NCBI RefSeq assembly: GCF_018760365.1
Contig: NZ_JAHIAB010000008.1
Location: forward strand, 1 to 64,000
DNA: 64,000 nucleotides
Direction of reading: 5' to 3'
Source: Pseudooceanicola endophyticus
Lineage (GTDB): Bacteria; Pseudomonadota; Alphaproteobacteria; Rhodobacterales; Rhodobacteraceae
The notes below the pieces were generated by a model, which did not search any database, was not told where the DNA came from, and saw only the letters and a list, made by a program, of their open reading frames with translations. This document shows, piece by piece, positions 43,586-51,723 of this stretch (position 1 is its first letter; every line of letters starts with the position of its first letter). The translations under genes were made by a program, and so were the position numbers.

Positions 43586-44980
43586 ATGGACATGACTTCC
43601 CTGTACAGGCTTTCCCTGACCGAGACTTCCGAGGCGCTGGCCTCGGGGCGGCTGCGGGCGCGCGACCTGACCGAGGCCCTGCTGGAGCGGATCGCGCAAA
43701 CCGAGCCCCGCTTTCATGCCTTCGCCCAGCTGACCCCGGCCCGCGCCCGGGCCGAGGCCGACCAGGCCGATGCGCTGCTGCGCGCCGGCCACAGCCCCGG
43801 GCCGCTGTGCGGTGCGCCTGTGGCGGTGAAGGATGCGATCGACGCGCCGGATCAGCCGGCGCTCTTCGGCAACCCGGTGCTGCACCGGGGCCGCAGGGGC
43901 GGCCCTTCGGCGGTCGACAGCCGCCTGCGCGCCGCCGGCATGGTCCGCATGGGCGCCCTGACCCTGACCGAGGGCGTCTGGGTCCAGCACCATTCCAGCG
44001 TGACCGAGCCGGTGAACCCCCACGGCGCCGATCACTGGACCGGCAATTCCTCAAGCGGGTCGGGGGTGGCGCTGGCCGCAGGCATGGTGCCCGCCAGCGT
44101 TGGCACCGATACCGGCGGCTCGATCCGGCTGCCCTCGGGCTGTTGCGGGGTGACGGGGCTGAAGCCCAGCTGGGGGCGTATCGGGGTCTCGGGGGTGCAT
44201 CCGCTGGCGCCCTCCTTCGACACGGTGGGCCCGATGGCACGCACCGCCCGCGACGTGGCGCTGCTGATGGATGTGCTGGCGGGGCCCGATCCGCAGGATC
44301 CGACCAGCCTGCGCGCCCGCCCCCTGCCCTGCCGGGTCGAGGGACGACCAGACCTGCGCGGCTTGCGCCTGGGCCTGCCCGAGGCAGAGATCGCCCAAGC
44401 CGACGACAGCGTGCGCGCGGCGCTGGCCGGGGCGGCAGACACCTTTGCCCGCCTGGGCGCGACACTGGTGCCGCTGGCCCTGCCCGACCCCGAACCCGCC
44501 ATCGACGCCTGGAGCCTCCTGCTGGCCGCCGAGGCCGCCCGTATCCATGCCGAAAGCTACCCCGCCCACCGGGCGCTTTACGGCAGCGCCCTGAGTGCCC
44601 TGATCGAACGGGGTCTGCGGCATTCCGGCGCCCAGATCATCGACGCCATGGCGCTGCGGCGGAGCTACAGCGGCGCGCTGGTCGCGGCCTTCGAGGGGCT
44701 GGACGCCGTGCTGCTGCCGGCGCTGCCGGTGGGCGGCCCGTCGAAGGCCTACATGGCCGCCTTCCCGTCGGACCGTGCCTCCAGCCAGGTGATCGGGCGC
44801 TATACCGTGCCCTTCAACATGAGCGGTCTGCCGACCCTGACCCTGCCCTGCGGGCGCAGCGCCGAGGGCATCCCGATCGGAATGCAGCTTTGCGGCAACC
44901 GCCTGGCCGAACCGGTGCTGTGCCGGATCGGGGCGGCCTATCAGGACGCCACCGACTGGCACGGGGTCGCCCCCGACTAG
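43586..44980 (+). CDS. Amidase (amidase-signature family)
   Basis: 464 aa. The Ser-cisSer-Lys triad is visible: Lys in PVAVKDAID (about 79), cis-Ser in NSSSGSGVALAAG (about 153) and nucleophile Ser in DTGGSIRLPS (about 178). It should hydrolyse a carboxylic amide or a related C-N bond, releasing ammonia. It is divergent from the ABC permeases and lies inside the GntR-controlled region, so is likely a step in the same pathway. Its stop shares a CTAG with the stop of the convergent next gene. Confidence 0.92.
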   Translation: MDMTSLYRLSLTETSEALASGRLRARDLTEALLERIAQTEPRFHAFAQLTPARARAEADQADALLRAGHSPGPLCGAPVAVKDAIDAPDQPALFGNPVLHRGRRGGPSAVDSRLRAAGMVRMGALTLTEGVWVQHHSSVTEPVNPHGADHWTGNSSSGSGVALAAGMVPASVGTDTGGSIRLPSGCCGVTGLKPSWGRIGVSGVHPLAPSFDTVGPMARTARDVALLMDVLAGPDPQDPTSLRARPLPCRVEGRPDLRGLRLGLPEAEIAQADDSVRAALAGAADTFARLGATLVPLALPDPEPAIDAWSLLLAAEAARIHAESYPAHRALYGSALSALIERGLRHSGAQIIDAMALRRSYSGALVAAFEGLDAVLLPALPVGGPSKAYMAAFPSDRASSQVIGRYTVPFNMSGLPTLTLPCGRSAEGIPIGMQLCGNRLAEPVLCRIGAAYQDATDWHGVAPD

Positions 44981-45864
44981 ACCGGCCAGGCCGGCAGAGG
45001 GCCAAGGCCCCGCGCCGCCAAGGCCGCCCCCAGCAGATCGCAGTCGGCCCCCGGCGCCAGGGCGACCCGGTGATCATGGGCCAGATAATCCTGCACCTGA
45101 TCAACAAGGTAGGAAAGCGCCCGGTCGCGGGCGTCGGTTTCCAGCCCGTCGGGGGGCAGTTGCAGAAGGCCCCAACCCTCGGCCTCCATCCGGGCACACA
45201 GGGCCGCGTCGTTCATGCCGCCTTCGGGCAGAACCAGAACGCTGCGGCTGCGCGGCGTCCGGCTGTGGGCCTTGGGCGCCTCCTTGCGGGCGGGCGGCGG
45301 CGTCGGCTCGGCCTCGTGGCGAGGGCTGTTGAGGAAGGCGCGCACACGCTCCAGCTCCTGCGGCTGGTCATAGCCGACAAGCTCCGTCCCGACCCCGATC
45401 AGGCGCGGCTCTGCCAGGCCCCGGGCGGCGAAGACCTCCAGCAGGACCTCCATCCAGACACCGCGCCCGTAGACATGTTTCGAAGGATGATGCATCGGCC
45501 GCCCGCCCCATCCCTCTGCGAAAGAGGTTACGCCGACCCCGCTGGAGGGAGAGCCGTCGATGCCGAACAGCACCACGTCCTCGGCCTCGGCCGCCCCGGC
45601 GCCCTCCAGCAGGTCGGCCACGGTTTCGGCCAGGGCGCGGCAGTGGCGACGGTAGCCGGGGGTGTCGTATTGCGGGCGCGACTGCCACCAGCGGCCACAT
45701 CCCAGAAAGGTCATCTCCGGGCAGGGCATCTGGAGGATCCGGTAATCGGCGGCGCGCAGGATCTCGACCAGCGGGAACATCGCGCCGGCGCAGACCTCGA
45801 ATTCGGCGACCTTGGCATTCTGGTTGGCAAGGCAGTTGGACAGCACGGCCAGGCGTCTGGGCAT
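44977..45864 (-). CDS. DUF523/TudS-like predicted Fe-S or metal-binding protein
   Basis: 295 aa. Three motifs recall DUF523 and thiouracil desulfidase TudS: SNCLANQN near the N-terminus, MPCPE (about residue 49), and GIDGSPSSGV (about 112). TudS holds a [4Fe-4S] cluster on three cysteines, and the usual SPSCG is SPSSG here, so the third ligand is a serine. A long low-complexity linker follows, then a C-terminal part (LVLPEGGMNDAALCARME). The ATG at 45864 follows GGAG. It sits behind the NMT1-type binding-protein gene. Function uncertain; a sulphur-handling role is only a suggestion. Confidence 0.6.
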   Translation of the reverse strand: MPRRLAVLSNCLANQNAKVAEFEVCAGAMFPLVEILRAADYRILQMPCPEMTFLGCGRWWQSRPQYDTPGYRRHCRALAETVADLLEGAGAAEAEDVVLFGIDGSPSSGVGVTSFAEGWGGRPMHHPSKHVYGRGVWMEVLLEVFAARGLAEPRLIGVGTELVGYDQPQELERVRAFLNSPRHEAEPTPPPARKEAPKAHSRTPRSRSVLVLPEGGMNDAALCARMEAEGWGLLQLPPDGLETDARDRALSYLVDQVQDYLAHDHRVALAPGADCDLLGAALAARGLGPLPAWPV

Positions 45865-45890
45865 CTTGGAATCTCCGGGGGAAAACACGA

Positions 45891-45912
45891 CGGGCGCCCC
45901 GAAGGGCGCCCG
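45891..45912 (-). other. Intercistronic hairpin after the NMT1-type binding-protein gene
   Basis: Perfect 9-bp stem (45891-45899 with 45904-45912), CGAA loop on the plus strand, directly after the binding-protein stop. It probably stabilises that part of the transcript. Confidence 0.65.
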
Positions 45913-45934
45913 GATCTGCGTCAGGCGGGATGGA

Positions 45935-46936
45935 TCACTTGTCCATCAGCTTGTCTTCGGCGGGCACCTTGTCCCAGAAGGAGGGGTCGAAGGCGTCCGA
46001 GATCTCGACCGGCTTGGTGATCGCCTCGTATTTCACCAGGTTCTTCTCGACGGCGGAAATGGCATCGAGGTTCAGGTAGCCCAGCCCCTTGGAGGCGCCG
46101 GTGGAGCCGGTCATCAGGTCCTTCACCTTGTCCAGCATCTTGGCCTGGTGATCGCGGTCCAGGCCGGTGCCGGCATCCATCACGATATCGACGGCCTCAT
46201 CGGGGTGCTGGAAGGCGTATTTCCAGCCGCGCAGGGTGGCGTTCAGGAAGGCCTGCACCACCTCGGGCTTCTCGGCGATCATCTTGTCGGAGGTGATGAT
46301 CGCATCCTGCTGAGAGGTCATGCCGCTGTCTTCGGGCGAAATCACCGTCAGATCGGTCAGGCCCTTTTCCAGCAGGGTGTTGTATTCATTGTAAAGCGTC
46401 GCGGTGGCCACATCGAAATCACCGTCGATGAAGGGCTGCAGCGTCACGGATTGCGAGATGATGTCGACATCCTTGCGATCGATCCCGTTGGCCGCCAGCA
46501 CCGAATACAGCACGTATTGCGGGCCGGTGAACCAGGTGGCGACCTTCTTGCCCTTGAAGTCGGCGGCGGTCTTGATGCCGGAATCGGGCTTGGTCACGTA
46601 GACATAGGGGGTGATCTGCTGATCCATGCCGATGGCCTTGATCGGCAGGCCCTTGGCGCGCGAGGCCAGCACGCCCTCGGTGCCCGAGGCGATGCCGAAG
46701 GTGTCGGCGCCCGAGGCGACCAGGGTTTCCACGTTGATGTTGGGGCCACCCGGCTGGATCGTCATGTCCAAGCCGGCGTCCGAATAGAAGCCCTTGGCCT
46801 TGGCGACGTAAACGCCGGCGAACTGGGCCTGGGTCAGCCATTTCAGACGCAGGGAAACGGCTTCGTTGGCATGCGCGGACGCCGCGCCGAACACGGAGAC
46901 AGCTGCGAGAAGCGAGGCGGTGAGGATCTTTCTCAT
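45935..46936 (-). CDS. ABC transporter substrate-binding protein (NMT1/THI5/SsuA family)
   Basis: 333 aa. A signal peptide (MRKILTASLLAAVSVFGAASAHA) is followed by an NMT1-like binding fold with LKWLTQAQFAGVYVAKAKGFY (split) and PGGPNINVETLVASGADTFG, closely resembling pyrimidine-precursor and related binding proteins. It likely serves the orphan permeases at 41.8-43.3 kb and the ATPase at 61.4 kb. A TTGCATAC element lies 9 bp upstream of the start. Confidence 0.9.
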   Translation of the reverse strand: MRKILTASLLAAVSVFGAASAHANEAVSLRLKWLTQAQFAGVYVAKAKGFYSDAGLDMTIQPGGPNINVETLVASGADTFGIASGTEGVLASRAKGLPIKAIGMDQQITPYVYVTKPDSGIKTAADFKGKKVATWFTGPQYVLYSVLAANGIDRKDVDIISQSVTLQPFIDGDFDVATATLYNEYNTLLEKGLTDLTVISPEDSGMTSQQDAIITSDKMIAEKPEVVQAFLNATLRGWKYAFQHPDEAVDIVMDAGTGLDRDHQAKMLDKVKDLMTGSTGASKGLGYLNLDAISAVEKNLVKYEAITKPVEISDAFDPSFWDKVPAEDKLMDK

Positions 46937-46943
46937 GGTATCA

Positions 46944-46953
46944 CGTATGCAAT
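46944..46953. promoter_or_regulatory. Candidate FCD-GntR operator B1 (ATTGCATACG, inverted)
   Basis: CGTATGCAAT on the plus strand, starting 8 bp before the binding-protein gene. Same core as A1/A2. Confidence 0.6.
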
Positions 46954-47027
46954 CATTCTGTTTCGGGATACCTAACCTTAGATACCTCGAAGCATTTCCG
47001 GAGAAATTATCGCTAGAATCCGGAAAA

Positions 47028-47037
47028 ATTGCATATG
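47028..47037. promoter_or_regulatory. Candidate FCD-GntR operator B2 (ATTGCATATG)
   Basis: Variant of the core with TATG in place of TACA, in the same 258-bp gap between binding protein and GntR genes. Confidence 0.45.
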
Positions 47038-47112
47038 ACGCTCAAATCCTCGCCAGCGGAAGGCAGCTGCTTCGGGAACTGCGTGATATTGAAGCGGGTT
47101 TGAAACCTTATT

Positions 47113-47136
47113 TATGCAGATACGTGATTTCTGCAT
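47113..47136. promoter_or_regulatory. Candidate FCD-GntR operator B3 (paired half-sites)
   Basis: ATGCAGA (47114-47120) and its inverted partner TCTGCAT (47130-47136), nine bases apart. The 11 bases TATGCAGATAC reappear exactly at 55401-55411. Lies 60-80 bp beyond the GntR stop. Confidence 0.55.
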
Positions 47137-47194
47137 CCAAATCACCCAAACCGCGCCCGAGTCACCCTGCCCGGGCGCGTTACAGCCCCGGACC

Positions 47195-47896
47195 TCAGCC
47201 CAGAAGATGCGGGGGAATGGTGGCGATGAAATCCGACAGATGATCGCCCAGCAGGCGGACATGTTCGCTGGCCGCAACCATGGCGGCATCGGAATCCCCG
47301 GCCTCGATGGCGTCGATGATGCTCTGATGCTCGGTCAGGGTGGCGCGCATCTTGCCCGGCTGGAAGGTCACCTGGCGGCGATAGGGCGACAGGCGCAGCC
47401 GCAGCGCGATGGTCTGGTCGGCCAGGAAATGGGTATGCGCCGCGAGGTAGAGAAGATCATGGAACTCCTCGTTGATCTTGTAGAAGGCCTCGGGCTCGTT
47501 CTCTTCGAAGGCGCGCACCAGACGGGCCTGGACCTCGGACATGCGGTCCTTTTCCTCGCGGGAGGCGCGGCGCGCGGCCAGCCGGGCGCACAGCCCTTCC
47601 AGCGCCGCCATCAGGTCGAACATCTCGATCAGCATCGGGATCGACAGGGTGGCGACCATGGTGCCCTGACGGCCTCGGACCTCGACCAGGCCGGTGGCGA
47701 CCAGCGCCTTGATCGCTTCACGCACCGGGGTGCGCGAGACGTTGAACCGCTTGGCGATCTCGGTTTCATCCAGACGGTCGCCGGGCTTCAGCTCTCCGGC
47801 CACGATCATCCCTTCCAGATCCCGCCGCAGCTCCTCAGCCCGCGTCGGCTGGCGACGCCCCGTGGTTTCAGAGCGGGTCTCAAGTGTCTGGGTCAT
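47195..47896 (-). CDS. FCD-domain GntR-family regulator, probable master regulator of the 42-64 kb region
   Basis: 233 aa. The winged helix contains LDETEIAKRFNVSRTPVREAI (split) near residue 45. The C-terminal FCD domain carries the metal/ligand histidines in EEFHDLL, LTEHQSII and SEHVRLLG. FCD-GntR proteins usually repress catabolic genes and are released by a carboxylate or sugar-acid ligand. The gene lies at the centre of the divergent catabolic operons, and TGCATAC-type elements flank it. The start is taken at 47896 with only a weak ribosome site; ATGs upstream at 47929 or 47944 are possible. Confidence 0.9.
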   Translation of the reverse strand: MTQTLETRSETTGRRQPTRAEELRRDLEGMIVAGELKPGDRLDETEIAKRFNVSRTPVREAIKALVATGLVEVRGRQGTMVATLSIPMLIEMFDLMAALEGLCARLAARRASREEKDRMSEVQARLVRAFEENEPEAFYKINEEFHDLLYLAAHTHFLADQTIALRLRLSPYRRQVTFQPGKMRATLTEHQSIIDAIEAGDSDAAMVAASEHVRLLGDHLSDFIATIPPHLLG

Positions 47897-47960
47897 CGGG
47901 ATACTTTCTTTGTTGGTCAGGGCAATCATGGCATGCGGGGCCATTTATACCAAATCGGCG

Positions 47961-47983
47961 CGTTGTATATGCAAAATCTGCAT
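47961..47983. promoter_or_regulatory. Candidate FCD-GntR operator C (upstream of the GntR gene)
   Basis: TTGTATATGCAA overlapping an inverted repeat ATGCA-AAATC-TGCAT (47969-47983), 70-90 bp before the GntR start. Fits autoregulation. Confidence 0.55.
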
Positions 47984-47996
47984 GAAGGTGTTCTGG

Positions 47997-48791
47997 TCAG
48001 CGCAAAACCAGCGCGGCAAGTTCAGCCTTCAGGAACGGCAACAGCGCGTCGGGGGCCTCGATCTGGGGGAAATGCCCCTGACCATAGACGGTTTGGGGCA
48101 CGTCACGCAGGCATTCCAGCGGATCGCGGCGATGGGCCGCATCCACGACGCCCGAGTTCAGCAGCCGCAGCGGAACGGCAAGGGCCGGCAAGCGATCAGC
48201 AATGCGCCAGGCGAACATGGCGTCGCGCAGCGCCAGAAGATCCTGCGGGTCGGCCTGAAGAATATCGCGGGTCATCGCGGCGCGCAGCGCGTCCGAGGTA
48301 TCGGGTGCGGTGATCGCGTCGATCATGGCGCGGGTCTGGCCCGGCAGATCGGCGCCGAAAACCTTGCGGCGAAAGGCGATCTCCTCGGGCGGGGCCCCGC
48401 CGTAGAAGACCTTGTCGGCCAGCGTATCCAGCCCCAGGATCCCCGCCACCCGCTCCGGCGCAGCCAGGGCGGCCTCGACCGCGACGGGACCGCCCATGGA
48501 ATGGCCCAGCAGCAGGACATCCCGCAGATCCGCCTGCACCAGGGCGGCGGCGATGCCCCGGCCCAGGGCCGGCAGATCGACCGGACCGTCCAGCGGCAGC
48601 ACCGGGCCGCCGGGCATGTCCACAAGCCACAGCACATAGTCCCCGGCAAGACCGGGAAGCAGCGCATCCCATTGCCCCGCCTCCCCGCCCCAGCCGTGGA
48701 TCAGCACCAGGGGCCGCCCCTGCCCGCCCGCGCAGGTCAGCCGGAACCGACCCACGGGCTGGACAATATCGAGGCGGTCCCCGGCCTTCAT
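47997..48791 (-). CDS. Alpha/beta hydrolase, copy 1
   Basis: 264 aa. Oxyanion strand HGWGGEAGQW (about 33), nucleophile elbow GHSMGG (about 96), and catalytic His in GQGHFPQ near residue 243. It resembles BioH-like carboxylesterases. The ATG overlaps the flavin monooxygenase stop (ATGA), so it is translationally coupled to it and probably hydrolyses the product of that enzyme or a related ester, amide or enol-lactone. Confidence 0.88.
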   Translation of the reverse strand: MKAGDRLDIVQPVGRFRLTCAGGQGRPLVLIHGWGGEAGQWDALLPGLAGDYVLWLVDMPGGPVLPLDGPVDLPALGRGIAAALVQADLRDVLLLGHSMGGPVAVEAALAAPERVAGILGLDTLADKVFYGGAPPEEIAFRRKVFGADLPGQTRAMIDAITAPDTSDALRAAMTRDILQADPQDLLALRDAMFAWRIADRLPALAVPLRLLNSGVVDAAHRRDPLECLRDVPQTVYGQGHFPQIEAPDALLPFLKAELAALVLR

Positions 48792-50068
48792 GCGGGCAGG
48801 CCCAGCTTGTCGCGCAGCGTGCCCTCGGCATAGGCGTTCTTGTAGAGGCCCCGGTCCTGAAGGATCGGCACCACCAGGTCGATGAAGTCGGTGAAGCCCT
48901 CCATGAACCAGCCGGGCATGATGTTGAACCCGTCGGCGGCGCCGCTTTCGAACCAGTCCTGCAACGTGTCGGCGACCTGCTCGGCAGAGCCGCAGAGCAC
49001 CCAGTGCCCGCGCGCCGCCGCGACCAGAGCGTAAAGATCGCGCAGGCGCATGTTCTCGCGCCGCGCCTTCGACAGCATGGCGGCGGCGAAGGCGTGATAG
49101 GCGTCGTTCTCGCCCAGATCGGGGATCGGCCCGTCCAGATCATAGCCCGACATGTCGGTGTTGAACCGCTCCGACAACATGCCAAGCGCGGTGTCGTCAT
49201 CGACGAAGCTCATCAGGCGAGAGAGCTTTTCGCGCGCCTCCGCCTCGGTCCGCCCGACCACGGGCATGACGCCCGGCAGCACGACCATGCTGTCCGCCCC
49301 GCGCCCGTTCTTCGGCAGCCGCGCCTTCAGACCGTCGTAGAAGGCAATCGCCTCGTCGCGGTCCTGGGTCACGGTGAAGACCACGTCGGCATGTTTCGCC
49401 GCCAGCTCCTGCCCGGGCTCGGAGCCCCCGGCCTGAAGGATCAGCGGGCGCCCCTGCGGCGGACGGGTGATGTTGACCGGCCCCTTCACCTTGAAGAATT
49501 CGCCGTCATGGTCGATGGCGTGAATCTTCGCGGCGTCGAAATACTGCCCCGTTTCGGGATCCTTCGGCGTCGCGCCCTCTTCCCAGGCGGTCCAGAGGGC
49601 ATTGACCACCGCGATGAATTCCGCCGACATCTCGTAACGGCGGGCATGGTCGGGATGGACCTTGCCGAAATTCGCCGCCGCCTGCGGCGCAGAGGTGGTG
49701 ACGGAGTTCCAAGCCGCCCGCCCGCCCGAGATATGATCGAGCGAGGCGAAGGCGCGCGCCAGCGTCCAGGGATCGCCGTAGGTCGTCGAGGAGGTCGCAC
49801 CGAGGCCGATGTGCTTCGTCACCATCGACACGGCAGACAGCATGGTCAGCGGTTCCAGACGCGAACAGTAGGACGGGTGGGCCTTGGGATCGGCATTCAG
49901 GTTGTCGCCCATGAAGATCAGGTCGAACAGGCCGCGCTCGGCCTCCTGGCAGATCGCGGTGATCTGGCCGATATCCTCGAAACTGTCGACGGCGCCGGGC
50001 ATCCGCCAGCCGGAAATGTGGCTGCCCGTCCCCAGAAGGAACAGGCCAAGACGCATCTGGCGGCTCAT
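48788..50068 (-). CDS. Flavin-dependent monooxygenase, NtaA/SnaA/DszA type (LLM class)
   Basis: 426 aa of the luciferase-like monooxygenase superfamily, long NtaA/DszA/RutA-like subgroup. Marks include FMGDNLN, LEPLTMLSAVSMVTKHIGLGATSSTTY (split), HISGGRAAWNSVTT, and GRPLILQAGGSEPGQELAAKHADVVF (split). Such enzymes use FMNH2 and O2 to cleave C-N or C-S bonds, or open pyrimidine rings. No flavin reductase gene was seen in the window. The start at 50068 overlaps the aldolase stop (ATGA). Central oxidative step of the unassigned pathway. Confidence 0.9.
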   Translation of the reverse strand: MSRQMRLGLFLLGTGSHISGWRMPGAVDSFEDIGQITAICQEAERGLFDLIFMGDNLNADPKAHPSYCSRLEPLTMLSAVSMVTKHIGLGATSSTTYGDPWTLARAFASLDHISGGRAAWNSVTTSAPQAAANFGKVHPDHARRYEMSAEFIAVVNALWTAWEEGATPKDPETGQYFDAAKIHAIDHDGEFFKVKGPVNITRPPQGRPLILQAGGSEPGQELAAKHADVVFTVTQDRDEAIAFYDGLKARLPKNGRGADSMVVLPGVMPVVGRTEAEAREKLSRLMSFVDDDTALGMLSERFNTDMSGYDLDGPIPDLGENDAYHAFAAAMLSKARRENMRLRDLYALVAAARGHWVLCGSAEQVADTLQDWFESGAADGFNIMPGWFMEGFTDFIDLVVPILQDRGLYKNAYAEGTLRDKLGLPA

Positions 50069-50838
50069 GCCCGGTACCCCGCATCGCCGCGATCCAGATC
50101 GCGCAGCAGCGCGGGCCATTCGCGTTCGCCCGGGATCAGGATATCGCCCTGAAGCTCCCAGAACTGGCGGGCGGCCTTTTCGCAGACATCGTGTTCGGGG
50201 ATGACAAGGCCGATCCCCGAGGCGCAGGCGGCCTGCATCTGAAGCTGGATCTTCGCGGCGCGCTCGAAATAATAGAGCAGCATGAAGGCCTCTCCGGGGG
50301 TGCGGCCCACGGTCAGGATGCCGTGGTTGCGCATCAGCATGACCGGGTTGTCGCCCAGATGCGCGACGATGCGCTGCTGCTCGGCCTCGTCGATGGCGAC
50401 GCCTTCGTATTCATGGAAGCCCTGGCGGTTGTAGAAGCGCATGGCAAATTGCGACAGCGGCAGCAGGCCGTCGGGCTGGCCCGACACGGCGGTCGAGGCA
50501 TCCGAATGGGTGTGCAGCACGCAATGGCCATCCTCCCGCGTCTTGTGGACGGCGGCATGGATGACGAAGGCGGCCTTGTTCACCGTATATTCGGTGTCCT
50601 CGATGATGTCGCCCCGGGTGTTGATCTTCACCAGGGAAGAGGCCGTGATCTCGTTGAACAGCAGGCCGTAGGGGTTGATCAGGAACTCGTCCGACTTGCC
50701 CGGCACCCGCATCGAGATGTGGTTGTAGATCAGGTCGTCGAGGCCCAGCTTGGCCACCATGCGATAGGTCGCGGCCAGCGACACGCGGGCCTGCCATTCG
50801 GCGTCATCATAGCGCTCGGGTTTCGGATATTCGGTCAT
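50065..50838 (-). CDS. Class II aldolase/adducin-family protein
   Basis: 257 aa. Zinc ligands are in VLHTHSDAS (His-x-His, about 108) and LMRNHGIL (His about 174). N-terminal YNHISMRVPG is the phosphate-loop-like stretch of the family. Members are retro-aldolases, epimerases or decarboxylases acting on sugar phosphates or hydroxy-keto acids. It is placed between the ABC permeases and the monooxygenase and could break the carbon skeleton produced later in the pathway. Confidence 0.88.
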   Translation of the reverse strand: MTEYPKPERYDDAEWQARVSLAATYRMVAKLGLDDLIYNHISMRVPGKSDEFLINPYGLLFNEITASSLVKINTRGDIIEDTEYTVNKAAFVIHAAVHKTREDGHCVLHTHSDASTAVSGQPDGLLPLSQFAMRFYNRQGFHEYEGVAIDEAEQQRIVAHLGDNPVMLMRNHGILTVGRTPGEAFMLLYYFERAAKIQLQMQAACASGIGLVIPEHDVCEKAARQFWELQGDILIPGEREWPALLRDLDRGDAGYRA

Positions 50839-50871
50839 GTCGGTCCCTCTCAGGATCTTTTCGGGGAAGGG

Positions 50872-51723
50872 TCAGCCCTTGATGCCGCTCATCGCCATCC
50901 CTTGCGTGAAATACTTCTGCAAGAGGAGGAAGAGCAGGATCAGGGGCAGCGTGGCCACCGTGGCACCGGCGAAGGTCTCGCCCCAGTTCGGCAGCTGCGT
51001 CGGAGAGCCCTGTTGGGCAATGGCGACCTGGATCAGCTGGATCTCGGGGGCCTGGGCAATCACCAGGGGCCACAGGAAGCTGTTCCAGGAAAACAGGAAG
51101 GTCACCAGCCCCAGCGTCAGGAGGGGCACCTTGACGTTGGGCAGGATGACGGAAACGAAGGTGCGCAGGTGGCCGGCGCCGTCGATGCGGGCGGCGTCCT
51201 CCAGATCGCGAGGCAGTTCCTCGAAGGATTGCTTCAGCAGGAACAGCCCGAAGGGCGAGGCGATCCAGGGGATCATCACCCCCAGCAGGGTATTGTCGAG
51301 GCCGAGTCCCGAAACCACCTGGTACAGCGGCACCAGCATCGCCTCGACCGGCAGCAGGAAGGTCAGCAGGATCAGCGCGAAGACGACCTTGCTGCCGCGA
51401 AACCTGATCCGGGTCAGCGCATAGGCCGCCATGGAACACAGCACCAGCGTCAGCGCCACCTGCGCCGCCGAAACGATGGCGGTGTTGAGCAGCGCGTGCA
51501 GAATATTGGTGCGCGCAAACAGGGTGCGGTAGTTCTCCAGCACCGGGTGCACCGGCAGGAAGGTCTTCCACGACAGCGGTGTCACATCGGCAAAGATCGT
51601 CAGCTGCGGCTTGAAGGAATTCGACACGATCCACAGGAAGGGCGTGAAGAAGCACAGAACGATCGCGACAAGGATCAGCGACACGCCCAGGACGCGGCGG
51701 GAGCGGGAGCGGTTTTCGGTCAT
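50872..51723 (-). CDS. Carbohydrate-type ABC transporter permease (MalG/UgpE family)
   Basis: 283 aa, six membrane segments, EAA loop ELPRDLEDAARIDGAGHLRTF (split). The start at 51723 overlaps the stop of the MalF-like gene (TGATG). Forms the channel with the next gene and serves the family-1 binding protein at 52.7-54.0 kb. Confidence 0.93.
   Translation of the reverse strand: MTENRSRSRRVLGVSLILVAIVLCFFTPFLWIVSNSFKPQLTIFADVTPLSWKTFLPVHPVLENYRTLFARTNILHALLNTAIVSAAQVALTLVLCSMAAYALTRIRFRGSKVVFALILLTFLLPVEAMLVPLYQVVSGLGLDNTLLGVMIPWIASPFGLFLLKQSFEELPRDLEDAARIDGAGHLRTFVSVILPNVKVPLLTLGLVTFLFSWNSFLWPLVIAQAPEIQLIQVAIAQQGSPTQLPNWGETFAGATVATLPLILLFLLLQKYFTQGMAMSGIKG

Noticed and set aside
43428-44465. 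Minus-strand open frame of 345 codons opposite the amidase
   Set aside because: Arg/Pro/Ala-rich shadow of the amidase gene, which has an intact catalytic triad.
46866-47243. Plus-strand frame across the binding-protein/GntR gap
   Set aside because: No ribosome site or protein-like composition; the gap is better explained by regulatory elements.
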